Shown here piece after piece: positions 19,474-30,054 of a DNA stretch of 64,000 nt. Each line of letters opens with the position of its first letter. Position 1 is the first letter of the stretch. This stretch comes from Larix kaempferi (lineage: Eukaryota > Streptophyta > Pinopsida > Pinales > Pinaceae). The DNA lies in assembly GCA_027924585.1 (NCBI GenBank), contig BSBM01000319.1:4617001-4681000 (forward strand), written 5' to 3'. The position numbers were made by a program, and so were the translations under genes. The notes beneath the pieces are model-generated. The model was not told where the DNA came from. It searched no databases and saw only the letters and a list, made by a program, of their open reading frames with translations.

Positions 19474-21576
19474 ATGGCGGAAGAAAAGAGAGACGACGGA
19501 GCAGTAGATCCTATCAAGTTGTTGCTCGAGGAAGCCCTCGCGCGACAGAGGATCGAGATGATGGATTATTTCGCCCAAATCCTTCAACGCATGCCAACAG
19601 CGGCAAATGCACCCTCAACGAGCAGCCATTTCGGAGATACGACTCCCTTCAAGGTACAAGTTAATTTTGATATCCCCTTGTTTGAAGGCCAAATCGATGC
19701 CGATGCTCTAGATAAATGGTTGAATCTACTAGAAGGGTATTTCTCTGTCCACAAATTTTCCGACAGGGAAAAGATCATCTTTGCGCTCCTTAAGGCCGTC
19801 CCCCATGTCAAAAATTGGTGGGAAACTTATTGTGAGCAAAACTCGTCAGACGAGTCTGGATTGTTTGAATATTCCAATCCCACTTGGGCCTCTTTTATAG
19901 ATGCCGTCAAGGAACAATATTACCCTGTTGGAAACTATGATGACCAGTACACAAAATGGACCATTCTGCATCAAGAGAGGGACCAAACGGTGTCGGAGTA
20001 CACCAACAAATTTCATACCTTGCGCACAAAGCTAGGTATCAAGGACTCCGAGCGGCACCTAATACTGAAATATCGCAGTGGCCTACACCGGTACATCCGA
20101 ACAGAGATGGATCTCCTGGAAATCTCTTCACTCGGATCCACCTATCGATATGCTGTCAAAATTGAGCAGAAATTTCAAGAAAAGAACAAGCGTGACTTCG
20201 GACCTGTGCAGAAGCAGGGCAAGGGAAACTTTGGCTCGCAGAGCACGGGGCAAGAAAAGGATAACCAATCCCAACAACAGGCGAAGAAGGGTAAAGAAAA
20301 GACAAAGAAGGAAACCGGGAAGTGGTGCGAGTTCCACAAAAGCCCCTGGCACAACACTGATGATTGTCGCTCAAAACAGTCATTGGTGGCTGAGATCAAA
20401 GCTTCAGAATCAGATCCCAGTTTCGATTCTGACTCGGAACCTAATTTCACGGCCGCGCAAAAAGGGAAGCAGATAATTGATGCAGAACCCAGTGCCGTTG
20501 TTGCCACCACACAGATTCAGCCAGAGGAGCCCGAAGAGTCGGAGGCAGAGGAGCGCCTTTTCCACTCACAGATGTGGGTGAAGGGAATTCCCCTACATTT
20601 TGTTGTGGACAGCGGCAGCCAGAAGAACCTGATCTCAGAAGAAGTCATCAAGAGATTGGAGCTACCAATAACGCCACACCCACAACCATACACCATTGGA
20701 TGGCTAAGCCAAGGACGAAGGATCCGTGTCAGTCACCAATGTCGCCTACCATATGGCATCAAGCCCTTCAAAGATGAGGTATTGTGTGATGTGGCCCCAC
20801 TTGAAGTATGTGATGTTCTTTTAGGACAACCATATATGTGGAAGCGTCATGCTGTATATGAATCACGACCTCGCAGTGTCATTGTCACTTTGGGAGGACA
20901 ACTCTATCGGATACCAGAGATAGTTACACCTACCCCAAACGAGCAGGGAAGGAAGATAATCTCCCACACTGGGAAATTTTCCCTATTCGCAATTGCCACT
21001 AAAGGAGAACATCATATCGCAGAGACATCCACAACCTCTGCCCATCATCCCTCTACTCAGCAGAAACAAGAAAAACAGAAGTTCAGTGCAGCATCGCCTA
21101 TTCGAGTTCCTTTGCAGTGCAAGGCCACGCATTCAAGGTGCTCCCACAAAAAGAAACCATCAACACCAATGCAAAATACCACAACAACCAAAAGTGTTGA
21201 ACAGCTCCAGCGCAGCCAACAACAACAATTACAGCCCTCTGAAGATTTCAAAGAAAGGCAACCTTTCTGCTTCAACAAATGTCGCACCAAGAGCTCAACT
21301 CGACACACAACTCGACATATGATAAGGGATTTAACGCAATGGAGACCATTGCTTCCTAAGGAGGGAGGATTGATCCAGGTGGATATCGGTGGCAGCCCAC
21401 CTCTTCCAACTGGCTCAAAACAGTCTTCTGGCAATTTTGGTAAATTACTATTTTTAGCAGTTTTTCGGGTCCTGAACTTCCGGAGCCATTTTGAGGCCCT
21501 AAACGACATTTTTTGGCGATTTGGGGGACCAAATGGTTGCCTCCGGCATGCATTTGGGCCCAGTCGAAAGTTGTAA
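19474..21576 (+). CDS. gag-pro: Gag-protease polyprotein, unit 8 (intact frame, divergent Gag)
   Basis: Among the more diverged open copies: N32Y, V197I, F214L, Q236E, P268Q and T574S. Q236E is shared with unit 12. The zinc knuckle and DSG are kept. Confidence 0.9.
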   Translation: MAEEKRDDGAVDPIKLLLEEALARQRIEMMDYFAQILQRMPTAANAPSTSSHFGDTTPFKVQVNFDIPLFEGQIDADALDKWLNLLEGYFSVHKFSDREKIIFALLKAVPHVKNWWETYCEQNSSDESGLFEYSNPTWASFIDAVKEQYYPVGNYDDQYTKWTILHQERDQTVSEYTNKFHTLRTKLGIKDSERHLILKYRSGLHRYIRTEMDLLEISSLGSTYRYAVKIEQKFQEKNKRDFGPVQKQGKGNFGSQSTGQEKDNQSQQQAKKGKEKTKKETGKWCEFHKSPWHNTDDCRSKQSLVAEIKASESDPSFDSDSEPNFTAAQKGKQIIDAEPSAVVATTQIQPEEPEESEAEERLFHSQMWVKGIPLHFVVDSGSQKNLISEEVIKRLELPITPHPQPYTIGWLSQGRRIRVSHQCRLPYGIKPFKDEVLCDVAPLEVCDVLLGQPYMWKRHAVYESRPRSVIVTLGGQLYRIPEIVTPTPNEQGRKIISHTGKFSLFAIATKGEHHIAETSTTSAHHPSTQQKQEKQKFSAASPIRVPLQCKATHSRCSHKKKPSTPMQNTTTTKSVEQLQRSQQQQLQPSEDFKERQPFCFNKCRTKSSTRHTTRHMIRDLTQWRPLLPKEGGLIQVDIGGSPPLPTGSKQSSGNFGKLLFLAVFRVLNFRSHFEALNDIFWRFGGPNGCLRHAFGPSRKL

Positions 21577-21990
21577 ATCTCGGATAGACCTTTCCAACGG
21601 GCTACCGAGCGCCCCAAACGGAGATCGCATGCAAAAGTTACGACCCCGGGAAGTTGATGTGCTAACTTACCCAAACGGGGCCCACATGACTTTTGGCGCT
21701 TCATCTCCTAGGGTTAGGTTTTTGGATGTTTGGGATTCTTTCCCTCATGCTTATGATAAATAGGCCCTTTGGCCTCTCTTTGTATTCATCTTGGCACGAA
21801 TGAGCATAGCGGCCACATCTCTTCTCAGAGATAGCTACCACCATTCTAGCTATTGTATTTTACAGTCTGTTCTATTTCCGCTATTTAATAGAATATGTGT
21901 TTACTGTATCACTGTGTTATTTGCAATATAACTCTGTATATGATTCTGTATATGCTATCTTTTGTTTCGTTCCCACATAAATCCGGATCA
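21371..21990 (+). repeat. LTR9, 620 bp (long allele, AACTCTG variant)
   Basis: The first 12-bp copy reads ATAACTCTG instead of ATATCTCTG, a variant shared only with LTR10. Hypervariable 12-mer: ggttgcctccgg. Confidence 0.95.
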
Positions 21991-22121
21991 GTGGTATCAG
22001 AGCGGTCTGCTCTTTGATTGTTTCTCGGTGCATGTCCCCGACGAGGTCAGGATACAGAGAGTTGGGTCTCGAACTAGTTTCACTTGGGGAAGACCACTCT
22101 CGCCGCCCCAAACGGCCTCCC

Positions 22122-24224
22122 ATGGCGGAAGAAAAGAGAGACGACGGAGCAGTAGATCCTATCAAGTTGTTGCTCGAGGAAGCCCTCGCGCGACAGAGGA
22201 TCGAGATGATGGATAATTTCGCCCAAATCCTTCAACGCATGCCAACAGCGGCAAATGCACCCTCAACGAGCAGCCATTTCGGAGATACGACTCCCTTCAA
22301 GGTACAAGTTAATTTTGATATCCCCTTGTTTGAAGGCCAAATCGATGCCGATGCTCTAGATAAATGGTTGAATCTACTAGAAGGGTATTTCTCTGTCCAC
22401 AAATTTTCCGACAGGGAAAAGATCATCTTTGCGCTCCTTAAGGCCGTCCCCCATGTCAAAAATTGGTGGGAAACTTATTGTGAGCAAAACTCGTCAGACG
22501 AGTCTGGATTGTTTGAATATTCCAATCCCACTTGGGCCTCTTTTATAGATGCCATCAAGGAACAATATTACCCTGTTGGAAACTATGATGACCAGTACAC
22601 AAAATGGACCATTCTGCATCAAGAGAGGGACCAAACGGTGTCGGAGTACACCAACAAATTTCATACCTTGCGCACAAAGCTAGGTATCAAGGACTCCGAG
22701 CGGCACCTAGTACTGAAATATCGCAGTGGCCTACACCGGTACATCCGAACAGAGATGGATTTCCTGGAAATCTCTTCACTCGGATCCACCTATCGATATG
22801 CTGTCAAAATTGAGCAGAAATTTCAACAAAAGAACAAGCGTGACTTCGGACCTGTGCAGAAGCAGGGCAAGGGAAACTTTGGCTCGCAGAGCACGGGGCA
22901 AGAAAAGGATAACCAATCCCAACCACAGGCGAAGAAGGGTAAAGAAAAGACAAAGAAGGAAACCGGGAAGTGGTGCGAGTTCCACAAAAGCCCCTGGCAC
23001 AACACTGATGATTGTCGCTCAAAACAGTCATTGGTGGCTGAGATCAAAGCTTCAGAATCCGATCCCAGTTTCGATTCTGACTCGGAACCTAATTTCACGG
23101 CCGCGCAAAAAGGGAAGCAGATAATTGATGCAGAACCCAGTGCCGTTGTGTCCACCACACAGATTCAGCCAGAGGAGCCTGAAGAGTCGGAGGCAGAGGA
23201 GCGCCTTTTCCACTCACAGATGTGGGTGAAGGGAATTCCCCTACATTTTGTTGTGGACAGCGGCAGCCAGAAGAACCTGATCTCAGAAGAAGTCATCAAG
23301 AGATTGGAGCTACCAATAACGCCACACCCACAACCATACACCATTGGATGGCTAAGCCAAGGACGAAGGATCCGTGTCAGTCACCAATGTCGCCTACCAT
23401 ATGGCATCAAGCCCTTCAAAGATGAGGTATTGTGTGATGTGGCCCCACTTGAAGTATGTGATGTTCTTTTAGGACAACCATATATGTGGAAGCGTCATGC
23501 TGTATATGAATCACGACCTCGCAGTGTCATTGTCACTTTGGGAGGACAACTCTATCGGATACCAGAGATAGTTACACCTACCCCAAACGAGCAGGGAAGG
23601 AAGATAATCTCCCACACTGGGAAATTTTCCCTATTCGCAATTGCCACTAAAGGAGAACATCATATCGCAGAGACATCCACAACCTCTGCCCATCATCCCT
23701 CTACTCAGCAGAAACAAGAAAAACAGAAGTTCAGTGCAGCATCGCCTATTCGAGTTCCTTTGCAGTGCAAGGCCACGCATTCAAGGTGCTCCCACAAAAA
23801 GAAACCATCAACACCAATGCAAAATACCACAACAACCAAAACTGTTGAACAGCTCCAGCGCAGCCAGCAACAACAATTACAGCCCTCTGAAGATTTCAAA
23901 GAAAGGCAACCTTTCTGCTTCAACAAATGTCGCACCAAGAGCTCAACTCGACACACAACTCGACATATGATAAGGGATTTAACGCAATGGAGACCATTGC
24001 TTCCTAAGGAGGGAGGATTGATCCAGGTGGATATCGGTGGCAGCCCACCTCTTCCAACTGTCTCAAAAAAGTCTTCTGGCAATTTTGGTAAATTACTATT
24101 TTTAGCAGTTTTTCGGGTCCTGAACTTCCGGAGCCATTTTGAGGCCCTAAACGACATTTTTTGGCGATTTGGGGGACCAAATGGTTGCCCCCGGCATGCA
24201 TTTGGGCCCAGTCGAAAGTTGTAA
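22122..24224 (+). CDS. gag-pro: Gag-protease polyprotein, unit 9 (intact, 700 aa)
   Basis: V145I (shared with unit 14), A344S in the linker, and G647V and Q650K in the LTR-encoded tail. Flanked by the two ATAACTCTG-type LTRs. Confidence 0.9.
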   Translation: MAEEKRDDGAVDPIKLLLEEALARQRIEMMDNFAQILQRMPTAANAPSTSSHFGDTTPFKVQVNFDIPLFEGQIDADALDKWLNLLEGYFSVHKFSDREKIIFALLKAVPHVKNWWETYCEQNSSDESGLFEYSNPTWASFIDAIKEQYYPVGNYDDQYTKWTILHQERDQTVSEYTNKFHTLRTKLGIKDSERHLVLKYRSGLHRYIRTEMDFLEISSLGSTYRYAVKIEQKFQQKNKRDFGPVQKQGKGNFGSQSTGQEKDNQSQPQAKKGKEKTKKETGKWCEFHKSPWHNTDDCRSKQSLVAEIKASESDPSFDSDSEPNFTAAQKGKQIIDAEPSAVVSTTQIQPEEPEESEAEERLFHSQMWVKGIPLHFVVDSGSQKNLISEEVIKRLELPITPHPQPYTIGWLSQGRRIRVSHQCRLPYGIKPFKDEVLCDVAPLEVCDVLLGQPYMWKRHAVYESRPRSVIVTLGGQLYRIPEIVTPTPNEQGRKIISHTGKFSLFAIATKGEHHIAETSTTSAHHPSTQQKQEKQKFSAASPIRVPLQCKATHSRCSHKKKPSTPMQNTTTTKTVEQLQRSQQQQLQPSEDFKERQPFCFNKCRTKSSTRHTTRHMIRDLTQWRPLLPKEGGLIQVDIGGSPPLPTVSKKSSGNFGKLLFLAVFRVLNFRSHFEALNDIFWRFGGPNGCPRHAFGPSRKL

Positions 24225-24639
24225 ATCTCGGATAGACCTTTCCAACGGGCTACCGAGCGCCCCAAACGGAGATCGCATGCAAAAGTTACGACCCCGGGAA
24301 GTTGATGTGCTAACTTACCCCAAACGGGGCCCACATGACTTTTGGCGCTTCATCTCCTAGGGTTAGGTTTTTGGATGTTTGGGATTCTTTCCCTCATACT
24401 TATGATAAATAGGCCCTTTGGCCTCTCTTTGTATTCATCTTGGCACGAATGAGCATAGCGGCCACATCTCTTCTCAGAGATAGCTACCACCATTCTAGCT
24501 ATTGTATTTTACAGTCTGTTCTATTTCCGCTATTTAATAGAATATGTGTTTACTGTATCACTGTGTTATTTGCAATATAACTCTGTATATGATTCTGTAT
24601 ATGCTATCTTTTGTTTCGTTCCCACATAAATCCGGATCA
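24019..24639 (+). repeat. LTR10, 621 bp (long allele with 1-bp insertion)
   Basis: One extra C near 24320 (TTACCCCAAACGG). It also has CATACTTATG just upstream of the TATA-like box and two changes near 24061-24070 affecting the gag tail. It shares ATAACTCTG with LTR9. Hypervariable 12-mer: ggttgcccccgg. Confidence 0.95.
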
Positions 24640-24770
24640 GTGGTATCAGAGCGGTCTGCTCTTTGATTGTTTCTCGGTGCATGTCCCCGACGAGGTCAGG
24701 ATACAGAGAGTTGGGTCTCGAACTAGTTTCACTTGGGGAAGACCACTCTCGCCGCCCCAAACGGCCTCCC

Positions 24771-26873
24771 ATGGCGGAAGAAAAGAGAGACGACGGAGCA
24801 GTAGATCCTATCAAGTTGTTGCTCGAGGAAGCCCTCGCGCGACAGAGGATCGAGATGATGGATAATTTCGCCCAAATCCTTCAACGCATGCCAACAGCGG
24901 CAAATGCACCCTCAACGAGCAGCCATTTCGGAGATACGACTCCCTTCAAGGTACAAGTTAATTTTGATATCCCCTTGTTTGAAGGCCAAATCGATGCCGA
25001 TGCTCTAGATAAATGGTTGAATCTACTAGAAGGGTATTTCTCTGTCCACAAATTTTCCGACAGGGAAAAGATCATCTTTGCGCTCCTTAAGGCCGTCCCC
25101 CATGTCAAAAATTGGTGGGAAACTTATTGTGAGCAAAACTCGTCAGACGAGTCTGGATTGTTTGAATATTCCAATCCCACTTGGGCCTCTTTTATAGATG
25201 CCGTCAAGGAACAATATTACCCTGTTGGAAACTATGATGACCAGTACACAAAATGGACCATTCTGCATCAAGAGAGGGACCAAACGGTGTCGGAGTACAC
25301 TAACAAATTTCATACCTTGCGCACAAAGCTAGGTATCAAGGACTCCGAGCGGCACCTAGTACTGAAATATCGCAGTGGCCTACACCGGTACATCCGAACA
25401 GAGATGGATTTCCTGGAAATCTCTTCACTCGGATCCACCTATCGATATGCTGTCAAAATTGAGCAGAAATTTCAACAAAAGAACAAGCGTGACTTCGGAC
25501 CTGTGCAGAAGCAGGGCAAGGGAAACTTTGGCTCGCAGAGCACGGGGCAAGAAAAGGATAACCAATCCCAACCACAGGCGAAGAAGGGTAAAGAAAAGAC
25601 AAAGAAGGAAACCGGGAAGTGGTGCGAGTTCCACAAAAGCCCCTGGCACAACACTGATGATTGTCGCTCAAAACAGTCATTGGTGGCTGAGATCAAAGCT
25701 TCAGAATCAGATCCCAGTTTCGATTCTGACTCGGAACCTAATTTCACGGCCGCGCAAAAAGGGAAGCAGATAATTGATGCAGAACCTAGTGCCGTTGTTG
25801 CCACCACACAGATTCAGCCAGAGGAGCCTGAAGAGTCGGAGGCAGAGGAGCGCCTTTTCCACTCACAGATGTGGGTGAAGGGAATTCCCCTACATTTTGT
25901 TGTGGACAGCGGCAGCCAGAAGAACCTGATCTCAGAAGAAGTCATCAAGAGATTGGAGCTACCAATAACGCCACACCCACAACCATACACCATTGGATGG
26001 CTAAGCCAAGGACGAAGGATCCGTGTCAGTCACCAATGTCGCCTACCATATGGCATCAAGCCCTTCAAAGATGAGGTATTGTGTGATGTGGCCCCACTTG
26101 AAGTACGTGATGTTCTTTTAGGACAACCATATATGTGGAAGCGTCATGCTGTATATGAATCACGACCTCGCAGTGTCATTGTCACTTTGGGAGGACAACT
26201 CTATCGGATACCAGAGATAGTTACACCTACCCCAAACGAGCAGGGAAGGAAGATAATCTCCCACACTGGGAAATTTTCCCTATTCGCAATTGCCACTAAA
26301 GGAGAACATCATATCGCAGAGACATCCACAACCTCTGCCCATCATCCCTCTACTCAGCAGAAACAAGAAAAACAGAAGTTCAGTGCAGCATCGCCTATTC
26401 GAGTTCCTTTGCAGTGCAAGGCCACGCATTCAAGGTGCTCCCACAAAAAGAAACCATCAACACCAATGCAAAATACCACAACAACCAAAACTGTTGAACA
26501 GCTCCAGCGCAGCCAGCAACAACAATTACAGCCCTCTGAAGATTTCAAAGAAAGGCAACCTTTCTGCTTCAACAAATGTCGCACCAAGAGCTCAACTCGA
26601 CACACAACTCGACATATGATAAGGGATTTAACGCAATGGAGACCATTGCTTCCTAAGGACGGAGGATTGATCCAGGTGGATATCGGTGGCAGCCCACCTC
26701 TTCCAACTGGCTCAAAACAGTCTTCTGGCAATTTTGGTAAATTACTATTTTTAGCAGTTTTTCGGGTCCTGAACTTCCGGAGCCATTTTGAGGCCCTAAA
26801 CGACATTTTTTGGCGATTTGGGGGACCAAATGGTAGCCTCCGACATGCATTTGGGCCCAGTCGAAAGTTGTAA
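24771..26873 (+). CDS. gag-pro: Gag-protease polyprotein, unit 10 (intact, 700 aa)
   Basis: The only copy left of unit 13 with C446R in the protease. E630D comes from the G-to-C change in the polypurine tract, so one mutation alters both the protein and a replication signal. Confidence 0.9.
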   Translation: MAEEKRDDGAVDPIKLLLEEALARQRIEMMDNFAQILQRMPTAANAPSTSSHFGDTTPFKVQVNFDIPLFEGQIDADALDKWLNLLEGYFSVHKFSDREKIIFALLKAVPHVKNWWETYCEQNSSDESGLFEYSNPTWASFIDAVKEQYYPVGNYDDQYTKWTILHQERDQTVSEYTNKFHTLRTKLGIKDSERHLVLKYRSGLHRYIRTEMDFLEISSLGSTYRYAVKIEQKFQQKNKRDFGPVQKQGKGNFGSQSTGQEKDNQSQPQAKKGKEKTKKETGKWCEFHKSPWHNTDDCRSKQSLVAEIKASESDPSFDSDSEPNFTAAQKGKQIIDAEPSAVVATTQIQPEEPEESEAEERLFHSQMWVKGIPLHFVVDSGSQKNLISEEVIKRLELPITPHPQPYTIGWLSQGRRIRVSHQCRLPYGIKPFKDEVLCDVAPLEVRDVLLGQPYMWKRHAVYESRPRSVIVTLGGQLYRIPEIVTPTPNEQGRKIISHTGKFSLFAIATKGEHHIAETSTTSAHHPSTQQKQEKQKFSAASPIRVPLQCKATHSRCSHKKKPSTPMQNTTTTKTVEQLQRSQQQQLQPSEDFKERQPFCFNKCRTKSSTRHTTRHMIRDLTQWRPLLPKDGGLIQVDIGGSPPLPTGSKQSSGNFGKLLFLAVFRVLNFRSHFEALNDIFWRFGGPNGSLRHAFGPSRKL

Positions 26874-27287
26874 ATCTCGGATAGACCTTTCCAACGGGCT
26901 ACCGAGCGCCCCAAACGAAGATCGCATGCAAAAGTTACGACCCTGGGAAGTTGATGTGCTAACTTACCCAAACGGGGCCCACATGACTTTTGGCGCTTCA
27001 TCTCCTAGGGTTAGGTTTTTGGATGTTTGGGATTCTTTCCCTCATGCTTATGATAAATAGGCCCTTTGGCCTCTCTTTGTATTCATCTTGGCACGAATGA
27101 GCATAGCGGCCACATCTCTTCTCAGAGATAGCTACCACCATTCTAGCTATTGTATTTTACAGTCTGTTCTATTTCCGCTATTTAATAGAATATGTGTTTA
27201 CTGTATCACTGTGTTATTTGCAATATATCTCTGTATATGATTCTGTATATGCTATCTTTTGTTTCGTTCCCACATAAATCCGGATCA
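26668..27287 (+). repeat. LTR11, 620 bp (long allele)
   Basis: It is preceded by the only altered PPT noticed. Private changes: AAACGAAG near 26918 and GACCCTGG near 26942. Hypervariable 12-mer: ggtagcctccga. Confidence 0.95.
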
Positions 27288-27418
27288 GTGGTATCAGAGC
27301 GGTCTGCTCTTTGATTGTTTCTCGGTGCATGTCCCCGACGAGGTCAGGATACAGAGAGTTGGGTCTCGAACTAGTTTCACTTGGGGAAGACCACTCTCGC
27401 CGCCCCAAACGGCCTCCC

Positions 27419-29521
27419 ATGGCGGAAGAAAAGAGAGACGACGGAGCAGTAGATCCTATCAAGTTGTTGCTCGAGGAAGCCCTCGCGCGACAGAGGATCG
27501 AGATGATGGATAATTTCGCCCAAATCCTTCAACGCATGCCAACAGCGGCAAATGCACCCTCAACGAGCAGCCATTTCGGAGATACGACTCCCTTCAAGGT
27601 ACAAGTTAATTTTGATATCCCCTTGTTTGAAGGCCAAATCGATGCCGATGCTCTAGATAAATGGTTGAATCTACTAGAAGGGTATTTCTCTGTCCACAAA
27701 TTTTCCGACAGGGAAAAGATCATCTTTGCGCTCCTTAAGGCCGTCCCCCATGTCAAAAATTGGTGGGAAACTTATTGTGAGCAAAACTCGTCAGACGAGT
27801 CTGGATTGTTTGAATATTCCAATCCCACTTGGGCCTCTTTTATAGATGCCGTCAAGGAACAATATTACCCTGTTGGAAACTATGATGACCAGTACACAAA
27901 ATGGACCATTCTGCATCAAGAGAGGGACCAAACGGTGTCGGAGTACACCAACAAATTTCATACCTTGCGCACAAAGCTAGGTATCAAGGACTCCGAGCGG
28001 CACCTAGTACTGAAATATCGCAGTGGCCTACACCGGTATATCCGAACAGAGATGGATTTCCTGGAAATCTCTTCACTCGGATCCACCTATCGATATGCTG
28101 TCAAAATTGAGCAGAAATTTCAACAAAAGAACAAGCGTGACTTCGGACCTGTGCAGAAGCAGGGCAAGGGAAACTTTGGCTCGCAGAGCACGGGGCAAGA
28201 AAAGGATAACCAATCCCAACCACAGGCGAAGAAGGGTAAAGAAAAGACAAAGAAGGAAACCGGGAAGTGGTGCGAGTTCCACAAAAGCCCCTGGCACAAC
28301 ACTGATGATTGTCGCTCAAAACAATCATTGGTGGCTGAGATCAAAGCTTCAGAATCAGATCCCAGTTTCGATTCTGACTCGGAACCTAATTTCACGGCCG
28401 CGCAAAAAGGGAAGCAGATAATTGATGCAGAACCCAGTGCCGTTGTTGCCACCACAAAGATTCAGCCAGAGGAGCCTGAAGAGTCGGAGGCAGAGGAGCG
28501 CCTTTTCCACTCACAGATGTGGGTGAAGGGAATTCCCCTACATTTTGTTGTGGACAACGGCAGCCAGAAGAACCTGATCTCAGAAGAAGTCATCAAGAGA
28601 TTGGAGCTACCAATAACGCCACACCCACAACCATACACCATTGGATGGCTAAGCCAAGGACGAAGGATCCGTGTCAGTCACCAATGTCGCCTACCATATG
28701 GCATCAAGCCCTTCAAAGATGAGGTATTGTGTGATGTGGCCCCACTTGAAGTATGTGATGTTCTTTTAGGACAACCATATATGTGGAAGCGTCATGCTGT
28801 ATATGAATCACGACCTCGCAGTGTCATTGTCACTTTGGGAGGACAACTCTATCGGATACCAGAGATAGTTACACCTACCCCAAACGAGCAGGGAAGGAAG
28901 ATAATCTCCCACACTGGGAAATTTTCCCTATTCGCAATTGCCACTAAAGGAGAACATCATATCGCAGAGACATCCACAACCTCTGCCCATCATCCCTCTA
29001 CTCAGCAGAAACAAGAAAAACAGAAGTTCAGTGCAGCATCGCCTATTCGAGTTCCTTTGCAGTGCAAGGCCACGCATTCAAGGTGCTCCCACAAAAAGAA
29101 ACCATCAACACCAATGCAAAATACCACAACAACCAAAACTGTTGAACAGCTCCAGCGCAGCCAGCAACAACAATTACAGCCCTCTGAAGATTTCAAAGAA
29201 AGGCAACCTTTCTGCTTCAACAAATGTCGTACCAAGAGCTCAACTCGACACACAACTCGACATATGATAAGGGATTTAACGCAATGGAGACCATTGCTTC
29301 CTAAGGAGGGAGGATTGATCCAGGTGGATATCGGTGGCATCCCACCTCTTCCAACTGGCTCAATACAGTCTTCTGGCAATTTTGGTAAATTACTATTTTT
29401 AGCAGTTTTTCGGGTCCTGAACTTCCGGAGCCATTTTGAGGCCCTAAACGACATTTTTTGGCGATTTGGGGGACCAAATGGTTGCCCACGGCATGCATTT
29501 GGGCCCAGTCGAAAGTTGTAA
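27419..29521 (+). CDS. gag-pro: Gag-protease polyprotein, unit 11 (open frame, protease active site DSG to DNG)
   Basis: S380N changes the catalytic triplet at 28553-28561 from DSG to DNG. Retropepsins use DTG or DSG, so this protease is probably impaired while Gag stays intact. Q347K, S641I and K649I are also present. Confidence 0.88.
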   Translation: MAEEKRDDGAVDPIKLLLEEALARQRIEMMDNFAQILQRMPTAANAPSTSSHFGDTTPFKVQVNFDIPLFEGQIDADALDKWLNLLEGYFSVHKFSDREKIIFALLKAVPHVKNWWETYCEQNSSDESGLFEYSNPTWASFIDAVKEQYYPVGNYDDQYTKWTILHQERDQTVSEYTNKFHTLRTKLGIKDSERHLVLKYRSGLHRYIRTEMDFLEISSLGSTYRYAVKIEQKFQQKNKRDFGPVQKQGKGNFGSQSTGQEKDNQSQPQAKKGKEKTKKETGKWCEFHKSPWHNTDDCRSKQSLVAEIKASESDPSFDSDSEPNFTAAQKGKQIIDAEPSAVVATTKIQPEEPEESEAEERLFHSQMWVKGIPLHFVVDNGSQKNLISEEVIKRLELPITPHPQPYTIGWLSQGRRIRVSHQCRLPYGIKPFKDEVLCDVAPLEVCDVLLGQPYMWKRHAVYESRPRSVIVTLGGQLYRIPEIVTPTPNEQGRKIISHTGKFSLFAIATKGEHHIAETSTTSAHHPSTQQKQEKQKFSAASPIRVPLQCKATHSRCSHKKKPSTPMQNTTTTKTVEQLQRSQQQQLQPSEDFKERQPFCFNKCRTKSSTRHTTRHMIRDLTQWRPLLPKEGGLIQVDIGGIPPLPTGSIQSSGNFGKLLFLAVFRVLNFRSHFEALNDIFWRFGGPNGCPRHAFGPSRKL

Positions 29522-29923
29522 ATCTCGGATAGACCTTTCCAACGGGCTACCGAGCGCCCCAAACGGAGATCGCATGCAAAAGTTAGGACCCCGGGAAGTT
29601 GATGTGCTAACTTACCCAAACGGGGCCCACATGACTTTTGGCGCTTCATCTCCTAGGGTTAGGTTTTTGGATGTTTGGGATTCTTTCCCTCATGCTTATG
29701 ATAAATAGGCCCTTTGGCCTCTCTTTGTATTCATCTTGGCACGAATGAGCATAGCGGCCACATCTCTTCTCAGAGATAGCTACCACCATTCTAGCTATTG
29801 TATTTTACAGTCTGTTCTATTTCCGCTATTTAATAGAATATGTGTTTACTGTATCACTGTGTTATTTGCAATATATCTCTGTATATGCTATCTTTTGTTT
29901 CGTTCCCACATAAATCCGGATCA
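29316..29923 (+). repeat. LTR12, 608 bp (short allele B)
   Basis: The second 12-bp copy is lost instead of the first, leaving ATATCTCTGTATATGC, a state shared only with LTR17. It also has S641I and K649I changes in the overlapping gag tail and GTTAGGACC near 29583. Hypervariable 12-mer: ggttgcccacgg. Confidence 0.95.
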
Positions 29924-30054
29924 GTGGTATCAGAGCGGTCTGCTCTTTGATTGTTTCTCGGTGCATGTCCCCGACGAGGTCAGGATACAGAGAGTTGGGT
30001 CTCGAACTAGTTTCACTTGGGGAAGACCACTCTCGCCGCCCCAAACGGCCTCCC

